A program made the translations under genes and the position numbers. The notes below the pieces were generated by a model that ran no database searches, was not told the DNA's origin, and saw nothing but the letters and a program-made list of their open reading frames with translations. Below are positions 49,685 to 56,906 of a DNA stretch of 64,000 nucleotides, one piece after another. How positions within the stretch are numbered: the first letter of the stretch is position 1; each line of letters opens with the position of its first letter. This DNA comes from a virus, in IMG/VR virus record IMGVR_UViG_3300010885_047252, positions 1-64,000 of that record, one strand, 5' to 3'.

Positions 49685-49942
49685 TTAGTTTTGAGATACG
49701 ACGATTCCGCGCATCTCAGCAATTATTTTTGTAGCTTCTAAGAGAGCATTAAAGCTCTGCTGAAGAGAAGATAGTCCTAGAATAAATTGATTTACTTTGT
49801 AAGAATTTCCTGAAGTAAAGTCTAATGTATAGAGGACGTCAGCGAACTGAGAAGACAGCTCGTTGTACTTTTCATAGCCAGATATTAAATCGGCTTGAAC
49901 CTCTTGGATCTTGAGATCAAGTTCTAGGGGTAGATTGGTCAT
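49685..49942 (-). CDS. Hypothetical helical protein, 85 aa
   Basis: Amphipathic helices (LELDLKIQEVQADLISGYEKYNELSSQF) with coiled-coil rhythm. Follows the next upstream gene by one base. Function unknown. Confidence 0.5.
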   Translation of the reverse strand: MTNLPLELDLKIQEVQADLISGYEKYNELSSQFADVLYTLDFTSGNSYKVNQFILGLSSLQQSFNALLEATKIIAEMRGIVVSQN

Positions 49943-49943
49943 G

Positions 49944-50402
49944 TTAGAATTTAGCTTTCTGAGTAATTAGGAGTGGATTAGTAGACCATACGGTCTCTGT
50001 TCCTAGTGAGTCATACATCTCAATTGAGCCTTGGATAAGGTCACCTGTGGGGACTGCTTGGCTTACTGTAGTGCGAATGCAAGTTCGATAGTCGAACTGT
50101 CCATTTGATGTATCTACGATCCATGTAATTCTTTGGTCTTCGCCACGTTGGCGAGCCTTTTGAATTTGAAGAGTTCCATAGGTGGACTTATTTAGGTTTT
50201 GAGTTATCCACAGGAACTGAGTTCCTTTTGAATTAGGTAAATTGACAGATGCATAGCCTCTGTGTTTGGGTAGGTAGATATCATATTTGATATCGTTATA
50301 GTGTAGTGTGTGTATGTCTAAATTGAAATCATATAGAGCGTCATACAATGAATTGTGAACGGCCAATATGGATTCAACCATAGGGGTTTCTAGTTGGGAC
50401 AT
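49944..50402 (-). CDS. Hypothetical protein, 152 aa
   Basis: Beta-rich protein (SVNLPNSKGTQFLWITQNLNKSTYGTLQIQ, RITWIVDTSNGQFDYR). No family recognised. Terminator upstream separates it from the 50.6-kb gene. Confidence 0.5.
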   Translation of the reverse strand: MSQLETPMVESILAVHNSLYDALYDFNLDIHTLHYNDIKYDIYLPKHRGYASVNLPNSKGTQFLWITQNLNKSTYGTLQIQKARQRGEDQRITWIVDTSNGQFDYRTCIRTTVSQAVPTGDLIQGSIEMYDSLGTETVWSTNPLLITQKAKF

Positions 50403-50446
50403 TAGTTTCCTTTGCCTTGTTAAAAGAGATTGAATTTGGTACTAAA

Positions 50447-50484
50447 GGGCCAGTCTCCTATATGAAGGGCTAGGAGACTGACCC
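50447..50484 (-). terminator. Intrinsic terminator hairpin
   Basis: GGGCCAGTCTCCTA/TAGGAGACTGACCC, a 14-bp stem with one mismatch and a 10-nt loop; leftward CCCTTTAGTACC follows, similar to the 47418 hairpin. Confidence 0.65.
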
Positions 50485-50599
50485 AGTAGCTAAATGATTA
50501 AAGTGTTGTAAATTGCTTAATGACAAGATCAATATGAGTGATATTGAGAGCAGCTAAAGGAGATAAAGCTGACTCTAGTTTACTAGACTTTAATCAAAT

Positions 50600-50806
50600 C
50601 TAGTCTTGTATTTTGTCGGTACCAGAGTCTAATTGGTTAAGAATTTGATCTATCATAGATAGAGAGTTCTCAATTCTTTGATTATCCTCATCGGTACCTA
50701 AGGGTTGGTCTTGTATTCTTTTAAGAGTCACTCTGTAAGAGTTAAGAGATTCCTTGAGAATGTTTAGTTCTTTTGGCTGTAGTATTGTCAAATTATTTAG
50801 ATTCAT
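50600..50806 (-). CDS. Hypothetical helical protein, 68 aa
   Basis: Leu-rich helices (LQPKELNILKESLNSYRVTLKRIQ) suggest a short coiled coil. Function unknown. Confidence 0.45.
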   Translation of the reverse strand: MNLNNLTILQPKELNILKESLNSYRVTLKRIQDQPLGTDEDNQRIENSLSMIDQILNQLDSGTDKIQD

Positions 50807-50841
50807 TTAAGATTCCCGTCGATAATTTTTTTTTGAATAGG

Positions 50842-51090
50842 TTATTCATCTTCATCAGGGAACATCTCATTCCAACATTCGGGGTGAGAACCAGAGATGA
50901 TTAGCTCACGATTTTGTTGGGAAAGTGTTGGCCAGATGTCTTGGACATATCTAGCCCTAGAGAGCCAATCGAGATAGTCGTTTGGTTCTACATAGATCCT
51001 GTTTTCTTCACGACAGTGTAGACAGGTATTTCTAATAATTTTGAGTTTTGTATCTGAAGTATCTCTTTGAGTAAAGTTATATAGCTTCAT
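50842..51090 (-). CDS. Hypothetical protein with CxxC, 82 aa
   Basis: RNTCLHCREENRIYVEPNDYLDWL and ELIISGSHPECWNEMFPDEDE; the pattern occurs in small phage proteins of unknown function (Cys pair, WL, SG..PECW). Possibly a zinc finger. Confidence 0.55.
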   Translation of the reverse strand: MKLYNFTQRDTSDTKLKIIRNTCLHCREENRIYVEPNDYLDWLSRARYVQDIWPTLSQQNRELIISGSHPECWNEMFPDEDE

Positions 51091-51097
51091 AATAATA

Positions 51098-51409
51098 TTA
51101 GAAGGCTGAAGAGGCTGCGTAGATAAGGTATGCGAACATGACTGTTAGCCCAATCGCCGGCAAATAAACTTCCATTGTTACCAATGAGATTAATGCCGAG
51201 ATAGTGAATATACCTTCAGCTATAACGTAGCTCTGTAGTGCCTTCTTCTTTCCCTTCTTTGAAGTGAGATATTTAACGGTTCGCCCGCAGGACAAACCTA
51301 GCTTGTGTGATATAGATTCTGATCTAGTATATGATACTGATACAGGGGGATATAGGGTAGGAGAATATGTCTTCATCATGTCTTTGTTTAAACTGATTGT
51401 ATTAGGCAT
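51098..51409 (-). CDS. Small membrane protein, 103 aa
   Basis: Start at the ATG at 51409. Basic middle (GRTVKYLTSKKGKKKALQ) followed by two hydrophobic helices (IFTISALISLVTMEV, LPAIGLTVMFAYLIYAA). Function unknown. Confidence 0.5.
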   Translation of the reverse strand: MPNTISLNKDMMKTYSPTLYPPVSVSYTRSESISHKLGLSCGRTVKYLTSKKGKKKALQSYVIAEGIFTISALISLVTMEVYLPAIGLTVMFAYLIYAASSAF

Positions 51410-51852
51410 TATATGTGTGGACAACTATATACTTCTTTCTAATATAATAATAAGATATCCCCAGTTAGGGCTGTGGATAATGTGGATAAACTTGTTTATT
51501 AACGCTTTTTTACTGGTGTTAGATAACTCTTGTAGAGTTTTTAGATAGCTTTTTTTACTGGGCCCCCACTTGAAAAGGTAGGGTAACAGTACTTTGCTTA
51601 ACAAAAATTATACATGTCAGTGCCTATAAGGCAGCTGAGCAGTAGGCATTTGCGCGTAGAACAATAGGGGTAGAACCTATTATGTATACGTATATGGGGT
51701 AGTATTATATACTAGGCAATTATGTGTATTTGCAATGCGGCGATTTGGGTTATAGTTTTTAAAATAAAAATCTTTACCAATGCCGAGATAGCAAAAAGGC
51801 CGGCGAAGGAGACCACCATTCCTTCTACCGACCCTTGCCGACAATACAACTC
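51410..51852. other. Noncoding stretch
   Basis: About 440 bp without a supportable ORF. Contains two near TATAAT-like clusters around 51700-51715 and, at its right end, the terminator of the 51.85-kb gene. Nothing else recognised. Confidence 0.4.
51798..51833 (-). terminator. Intrinsic terminator of HicA-like gene
   Basis: GGTCGG-TA-GAAGGA pairs with TCCTTC-G-CCGGCC (small internal loop), followed leftward by TTTTTGC. Confidence 0.6.
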
Positions 51853-52068
51853 CTATACAGGAAGCTGTATATTATAATATTTTTTAAAGTCACGTCTCAT
51901 AGGATGGAGGGCTGACTCTGTCCCATGTGTTGTGTATATTGGGCCCTTAATATCCGGAGGGGGGATAATCTTATAAGTGCCTGATTTGCCTCTTTCAACT
52001 TCAAATCCTAACCGCTTGAGTTCGGATAGTACCTTCTTCATTTGGGTGGATTGATGTTGCCGTGGCAT
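51853..52068 (-). CDS. HicA/YcfA-like RNA-binding protein
   Basis: A 71-aa protein with MKKVLSELKRLGFEVERGKSGTYKIIPP, the dsRBD-like fold start of HicA-type toxins, followed by IYTTHGTESALHPMRRDFKKY. The catalytic His of HicA (G-S-H-x-x) is replaced (SGTYKI). No hicB neighbour is seen. Either a divergent toxin-like RNase or a structural relative. Confidence 0.5.
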   Translation of the reverse strand: MPRQHQSTQMKKVLSELKRLGFEVERGKSGTYKIIPPPDIKGPIYTTHGTESALHPMRRDFKKYYNIQLPV

Positions 52069-52273
52069 AGTTATGTTTCTCCTGTATTAAATGTTGTACT
52101 GCCTTAGGATATGATTGTATCATCCCTATACGGGCATTGCAACCTATACAGAAGAAATATAATAGAACTTTGCAGGTTTTAAGGGTCGCTCGCTTCGCTC
52201 GCTCCCCATTTCTTAAAAATGATCTGAAAGTTCGGCGCTTTGCGCCTTATGCTAAAATAAAAAAATGTATATG

Positions 52274-52309
52274 CCCAGGTATAATACATTTAAGTATATT
52301 ATACCCGGG
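52274..52309 (-). terminator. Intrinsic terminator with palindromic TATAAT stem
   Basis: Inverted repeat GGTATAATAC/GTATATTATACC with outer CCC/GGG, 14 bp downstream of the 52.3-kb gene and followed leftward by ATTTTTTTATTTT. Two more GC-rich hairpins lie at about 52186-52206 and 52234-52246. Confidence 0.6.
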
Positions 52310-52322
52310 ACACACACGGTGT

Positions 52323-52586
52323 TTAGATGTTTGGATCTGTACTGTTGCCAAAGGAGTGCTCTTTGACGAACACTACGCGGTTTCTTTGTATGGCTTTGTC
52401 GAGACAGTCGTCACAGATGATTGCTTGGTATTCGTTCATGTCAAAAACAGAACCATAGCCAGCTACCATGATCATGTAGACGCCACCGTCAAGGTTTTCT
52501 GCAGATAGACCTGGGAGATCGTCTCTCCATAGATACATCACAGCCTTTTCGCAAACTATACATGGTGTGAGCATTGGTTCGCTCAT
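52323..52586 (-). CDS. Hypothetical CxxC protein, 87 aa
   Basis: MLTPCIVCEKAVMYLW and AIICDDCLDKAIQRN give two Cys pairs, likely one zinc site. The ATG overlaps the upstream TGA (ATGA). Function unknown. Confidence 0.5.
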   Translation of the reverse strand: MSEPMLTPCIVCEKAVMYLWRDDLPGLSAENLDGGVYMIMVAGYGSVFDMNEYQAIICDDCLDKAIQRNRVVFVKEHSFGNSTDPNI

Positions 52587-52789
52587 TACTTTCTCTCCTC
52601 TACAAGTTGTGTCAGATGCTTGATAACTAGTGCTTTGGCAGCTGGGTCATCCATTTTCAATGTACTGAGTAGTGCTTCGAGAAGGTCGTAGAGTTTTTCT
52701 TTGCTGTTCTTGTATGATTCAACTACCAAGCGGTACTGTTCAATCAGATCTTGCTGTTGTGTGATAATTTCTAGTGTTTCTGTTGTCAT
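52586..52789 (-). CDS. Hypothetical coiled-coil protein, 67 aa
   Basis: Entirely helical (LEIITQQQDLIEQYRLVVESYKNSKEKL). Probably an oligomerising partner of the coupled downstream gene. Confidence 0.5.
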   Translation of the reverse strand: MTTETLEIITQQQDLIEQYRLVVESYKNSKEKLYDLLEALLSTLKMDDPAAKALVIKHLTQLVEERK

Positions 52790-53118
52790 GGTTTTTCTTT
52801 CTTTGTATGAATAAAAAAATATTTATATATATTTATGTAGGTTTATGTAGTGGGTGTGGTAGAATTTGCATCTACTCATGTATCTTCCAGCTGAATATTG
52901 CGGGGGAGGGCTATATTTAGGGGAGTCATTACCTTCTAGGCACCCGTGGGTGGTATATTTGGTTAGATCATTCTCAATATACCAGTGAGAGGGTTTTCCT
53001 GGCTAACCATGCCAGTTTTCTACGCGCATACATACGAGATGTATCCGATTCGAAATCATAATCCCTTGAGGGTGAGCAGTTTCATATCGTGCTCAGGATA
53101 TTTCCTAGGAGGAAAATG
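52790..53118. other. Noncoding gap
   Basis: About 330 bp lacking a supportable ORF; contains an AT-rich block (52810-52850), several short imperfect hairpins, and on the rightward strand no obvious promoter. Nothing recognised. Confidence 0.35.
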
Positions 53119-54126
53119 TTAGAATGGCTTCTCGTCGCTCAAAGCAACCATTGGGGCTGACTCAATCGTTGCAGAGTTTGCACGAGCTGAGTTAGACCAA
53201 AGGTCACATGGAACTTCATTGCCATTGACAACCATGGTGAAACGACCACAAGGGGCATTCACTGGGTCATAGATGTCTTGTGGCTCTTTAGCACCAGAAG
53301 GTGTGACGAGAGTACGCTGTTGCGAACCAGCCCAGTTGCCAACCCATTGCTTAGCCATTTGAAGAAGTGCTTGACGCTTCTTTTCGGCTTCAGCGAGTTT
53401 AGCTTGGCTGAGTCCTTCCATCTTTGTACCGAGGAGGTGAGCTTGCATACGCAAACCATAGACACGTTGGAACGAATCTACAGTAGCATCAACAAAGTCA
53501 ACGAAGCCTTGGTTGGTACGTGACTTACTACGGTCAGTGGTACCAATTTCAAAGCTAGTCAATGGAACGCCAGTCTGGTGCTGATATGCAGCAACAATGC
53601 GACCAGGGTTGTCAATACGACCAGTAACATCGATTGCACCTGCAGCCTTGAATGCTTCGATTGCATGCTTAAAGCCTGCTTCGTTAGCACCAAATTGCTG
53701 GAAGAACAAACGCTGTCCACCGTTGAGGTTGAAACCATTGCGGATAAGACGTGCCTCGAAAGTATCACGATCGAGATCTTGACCACTTTCATTGACGAAT
53801 TTGTGGAGTAAGTCGATAAGACCAATCTTTTCGCCATCGACTGTAACAGTTACATCCATTTGTACAGGGTTCATAACGCCCGTAACGAGGTAGTATTGTT
53901 TGCCAGTATATGGTGAAGTTTGGTCAAGAATCGACAAACGTGTGAGACTTGCTTCACGAAGAGTCGCTTGAGCTGGAACTTCAATACCGTTGATGGTACC
54001 CTTGAAGTCGATTGTCTTACCAACCGTGAGGGTCCGAGTGCTTGAAGTTGGCTCGAGTGAATCAATGTTGTCAGCAATTGCCGAGAACAGTGAGCTGTCG
54101 AGTTTGAATTTGTCTAAAATTGACAT
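53119..54126 (-). CDS. Hypothetical cytosolic protein, 335 aa
   Basis: Alternating beta (IDFKGTINGIEVPAQATLREAS, MDVTVTVDGEKIGLID) and helical regions (AKLAEAEKKRQALLQMAKQW). Less AT-rich than the genes to the left. RBS aaggaaac. No family recognised; abundance-type codon use suggests strong expression, an inference only. Confidence 0.55.
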   Translation of the reverse strand: MSILDKFKLDSSLFSAIADNIDSLEPTSSTRTLTVGKTIDFKGTINGIEVPAQATLREASLTRLSILDQTSPYTGKQYYLVTGVMNPVQMDVTVTVDGEKIGLIDLLHKFVNESGQDLDRDTFEARLIRNGFNLNGGQRLFFQQFGANEAGFKHAIEAFKAAGAIDVTGRIDNPGRIVAAYQHQTGVPLTSFEIGTTDRSKSRTNQGFVDFVDATVDSFQRVYGLRMQAHLLGTKMEGLSQAKLAEAEKKRQALLQMAKQWVGNWAGSQQRTLVTPSGAKEPQDIYDPVNAPCGRFTMVVNGNEVPCDLWSNSARANSATIESAPMVALSDEKPF

Positions 54127-54222
54127 ATAATATGTTTCCTTATGTGTTTAGTTATGATTAATAGGTGATTAAAGGGTATATCTGTGTACACCCTTCTTTT
54201 TTTATTTACTGTTTTACTTGAA

Positions 54223-54444
54223 TCAGCTGTTAAATGTGGCGTTGAAATCAAGATCTTCATCCAGATCGATTTCTTCCGTTTCAACTGATTCATTTTTAGT
54301 AGGAATTACTTCTACAAAGCCAGCAGAGAACGCGTCTTTAATTGACTTTGCTTTCGTGCCTGTCTTGCCTGGTGCTGATTTAACACCTACAAGAGTCTTT
54401 GCTGTAATTTTGCCTGTAAATTTTGAAATATTTTCTATATTCAT
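54223..54444 (-). CDS. Small acidic-tailed protein, 73 aa
   Basis: Lys-rich N-terminal half (KFTGKITAKTLVGVKSAPGKTGTKAK) and a strongly acidic C-terminus (ESVETEEIDLDEDLDF). Bipolar charge resembles small DNA-binding or scaffold proteins. Function unknown. Confidence 0.5.
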   Translation of the reverse strand: MNIENISKFTGKITAKTLVGVKSAPGKTGTKAKSIKDAFSAGFVEVIPTKNESVETEEIDLDEDLDFNATFNS

Positions 54445-54621
54445 GTTGTTTTCCTTGTTTTGTTTATGGGTGGGTGGGTGGGTTATTTATTTATTCTGAG
54501 TTATTTCCAGGTAGAAATACTTCTAGTATTCCTAGAAACATGTCTATTATCCAATCAAACATCTGTTAGCCTCCTTTCCCTTCTTTTTTGTAGGGACAAG
54601 AGACTAACAAGATGTTTTAGA

Positions 54622-54798
54622 TTAGAGTGCACGACTAGTTGGACCAGTGTGATCTTCCCAGTTGTAGACAACGGCTAGCTGTTCTTTTTGAGGCCGGCGA
54701 ACAACCACATTCATAAAACCTGTTATTAACATATAATTAATAATAAGAGATACGAATGTGAAGGCTGTCACCATACCAGTTAAGTACCAGTACCACAT
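54622..54798 (-). CDS. Small membrane protein, 58 aa
   Basis: ATG at 54798 overlaps the upstream TAA. Two hydrophobic stretches (WYLTGMVTAFTFVSLII, YMLITGFMNVVV) and a polar tail. Function unknown. Confidence 0.5.
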   Translation of the reverse strand: MWYWYLTGMVTAFTFVSLIINYMLITGFMNVVVRRPQKEQLAVVYNWEDHTGPTSRAL

Positions 54799-55100
54799 TA
54801 TACTGCCTGCATTTCTGTTAACAGCGTATGCTTTGTGTACCATTCAACCATGGTGGTTGGGTGTTCACGCAAACGCTTTGAGTGTTCATGGTTATAGCCA
54901 GCACATTCTTTAAAGTATGCAGTGCCGTCATAAAGTGAAACATCGGCTTTGTTAGCCATTGTGTGATCGATGATCATGAGGACATTTAGGTCCATAGACA
55001 CGCGAATGTAGGCTTGACCACCGTTATGGTGATAGAGTCTGTTTTCTTGTGCCGCAAGATCAATAAGTTCTAATGATTGCATGTATGTAATTTGGTTCAT
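54798..55100 (-). CDS. Hypothetical protein, 100 aa
   Basis: Start at the ATG at 55100 (aaggaaa RBS; frame extends further). His/Tyr-rich (QENRLYHHNGGQAYIRVSMDLNVLMIIDHT). No family recognised. Confidence 0.5.
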   Translation of the reverse strand: MNQITYMQSLELIDLAAQENRLYHHNGGQAYIRVSMDLNVLMIIDHTMANKADVSLYDGTAYFKECAGYNHEHSKRLREHPTTMVEWYTKHTLLTEMQAV

Positions 55101-55201
55101 GCGTATTTCCTTTTCGTGAATGTAGAGCGTGCTTTGTCGCCGGCGTATAAACCGATGACGAAACACACTGTGGTGAATGCTACTGCGAGATGCTTACGCA
55201 T
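55097..55201 (-). CDS. Small membrane peptide, 34 aa
   Basis: ATG at 55201; hydrophobic helix (LAVAFTTVCFVIGLYAG) and a basic tail. ATGA overlap with the next gene. Confidence 0.45.
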   Translation of the reverse strand: MRKHLAVAFTTVCFVIGLYAGDKARSTFTKRKYA

Positions 55202-55367
55202 TTGTTGTCTCCTTGTTTGTGTGATTGTGCTTGTAGTTAGACCAGTTTTGAGTTAGGTCTATAGTCTTTTCGTCATCTTCAGAGTATGACTCTATAAGAT
55301 AGACGATGAACATTCCGAGGTATAAGCCAGCTGAAAGCCAGCGCATACGATTGATTATTACTGACAT
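55194..55367 (-). CDS. Small membrane protein, 57 aa
   Basis: ATG at 55367 (TAATG with the upstream gene); MRWLSAGLYLGMFIVYLI then a polar tail rich in Asp/Asn. Part of a chain of overlapping small membrane ORFs. Confidence 0.45.
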   Translation of the reverse strand: MSVIINRMRWLSAGLYLGMFIVYLIESYSEDDEKTIDLTQNWSNYKHNHTNKETTNA

Positions 55368-55567
55368 TAGTATGTCTCCTTGTTGTTAGTGTAAAACTCT
55401 AGTGAGCTTTTCATTGTTTGTGTTAAATTTTCAAATGTAACTATATTTAAATCTAAATAAATAAATTCGTATTGTAATTTCTGCATTTCTATTTCAGTAC
55501 CCCATTTTATAATGACGTTTGATTTAAAATTTACTAAGAAATATGAATTGAATATTGTTTCAGGCAT
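55367..55567 (-). CDS. Hypothetical protein, 66 aa
   Basis: MPETIFNSYFLVNFKSNVIIKWG, beta-rich N-terminus and polar helix. RBS aaggag. Function unknown. Confidence 0.45.
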   Translation of the reverse strand: MPETIFNSYFLVNFKSNVIIKWGTEIEMQKLQYEFIYLDLNIVTFENLTQTMKSSLEFYTNNKETY

Positions 55568-55701
55568 AAAATCTCCTTTTATATAGCCCTTCTTTTTAGG
55601 TGGTCTTAGGGTTAAACCCTAAAATAAAAAACAAGACACCAGTGTGAATGGCCAGCGATTAAACTGACCATTCACAACCGGGAGGTGTCATGCAAATTTT
55701 G

Positions 55702-55887
55702 TTATTTCCAAGATCCGTTGTGGATCATGTCGATGATTGCTGATTTTGGCTCAATGTAGAGGTCACCTGAGGGTGAGATCCATTGAACAAGGTCAAGCGT
55801 TGATTCCGCTTTGTTGAGTTGGGCGTTAGCAAGATCAATGAGATCCCGTGCGCGTAGTGTGTTTTTGGTTATTTCTGAAAGTTTCAT
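55702..55887 (-). CDS. Hypothetical protein, 61 aa
   Basis: Start at the ATG at 55887 with aaggag RBS; the much longer open frame upstream crosses regulatory hairpins and is not used. Helical (LRARDLIDLANAQLNKAESTLD) with a beta tail (SPSGDLYIEPKSA). Confidence 0.5.
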   Translation of the reverse strand: MKLSEITKNTLRARDLIDLANAQLNKAESTLDLVQWISPSGDLYIEPKSAIIDMIHNGSWK

Positions 55888-56196
55888 GTTTCTCCTTGAA
55901 GCTTTTGGGTATTGCCCCTTCTTTTCAGATGGGTTTTTAGGTGATCTTGGGGGTAAAGCCCAAAAATAAAAAGGTTTAGAACCCTGAGGTCTAACTCTTT
56001 TAGAAAAAATGTAAAACCCAGTACAACCATAATGGCGTACCAGGCGCGTAGCGACTGTCCAGGCACGAGTAGACCCCGAGCGAAGCGAGTGGGTCGACGA
56101 GTGACTGGAAAAAATAAAGGTAAACCCCGGCATCAAACCAATAAAGGAATGATGCCGAGGTACCTGATTCAAGAGTAGAGCACAAGGCCCAAGCAA

Positions 56197-56565
56197 CTAG
56201 AAGGGTTCGGAAACGGCTTCAGTTGCAGGGGCAGATGTACGCTTGTCAGCCCACTGGGTAGGCTGAACTGGAGCTGGGTTGACCAATGCGCAGTCACCAA
56301 AGAAGGAGACTTGTGCGCGTGGAACCTTGAGTGCGACAACGTCACCAGTCACGGTATCGGTGTAGTCATACTGGACTTCACCAACCTTGACGGTAGTTGC
56401 CTCAATGCGGTCCCACTTACGAGGTGCAGCTCCAACAGGAATGTACGCAAAGTGCGAAACTCCAGCAGGAAATGACTCGTGAGTGAGAAGAACCTTGACG
56501 GTCCGACCACTGGCAGCCAGCTCGGGATTTACCCAAGTGATTGTTGGGATGATTGAATGGGACAT
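56197..56565 (-). CDS. Hypothetical beta-rich protein, 122 aa
   Basis: Start at the ATG at 56565 behind ggaggt. Beta-strand rhythm (RTVKVLLTHESFPAGVSHFAYIPVGAAPRKW) with VALKVPRAQVSFFGD. Ends before a conserved terminator cassette. Function unknown. Confidence 0.5.
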   Translation of the reverse strand: MSHSIIPTITWVNPELAASGRTVKVLLTHESFPAGVSHFAYIPVGAAPRKWDRIEATTVKVGEVQYDYTDTVTGDVVALKVPRAQVSFFGDCALVNPAPVQPTQWADKRTSAPATEAVSEPF

Positions 56566-56906
56566 GATACCTCCAAAGTATCTACTCGCTGTTATTGAGG
56601 GCACGCGAGTCTCCCTTCTTTTCTGATTGAACCACGAATGGTCCAAGCAGACTTTAGAACGCCACGGTGACGTCCCTTCTTTTTAGCCCAACTCTGAGGT
56701 CAGGCCAAACTCACCCCCCGAATTTAGAAGATGAGACTTATAATTATAAATCTTTTACTCCGAAACCTGAGGTTAGGCTTGAGGATTGAGGGAAGACCTG
56801 AGGTCTAGCTAGAGGCCTGTGGTCTACCCTGTCACCATAAAAAGAAAACCCCCTACTACACTGGATGTGTAGCAGAGGGAATCCCTTCTTCTTCTGACTG
56901 ACTAGG
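56566..56906. other. Intergenic region with first terminator/palindrome cassette
   Basis: No ORF. Holds two CCCTTCTTTT boxes, degenerate GACCTGAGGTC palindromes (56696, 56795, 56810) and at about 56831-56890 the ACCATAAAAAGAAAACCCC-hairpin cassette, whose stem is CTACTACACTGG/TGTGTAGCAG-like. Confidence 0.55.

Noticed and set aside
51853-52068. HicAB toxin-antitoxin pair
   Set aside because: Only a HicA-like ORF is present, its active-site His is not conserved and no HicB neighbour is seen.
53060-53100. tRNA-like T-loop (TTCGAAT)
   Set aside because: No acceptor, D or anticodon stem could be folded around it.
55702-56196. 164-aa leftward ORF
   Set aside because: Its upstream part crosses hairpins and CCCTTCTTTT boxes; the ATG at 55887 has a good RBS.
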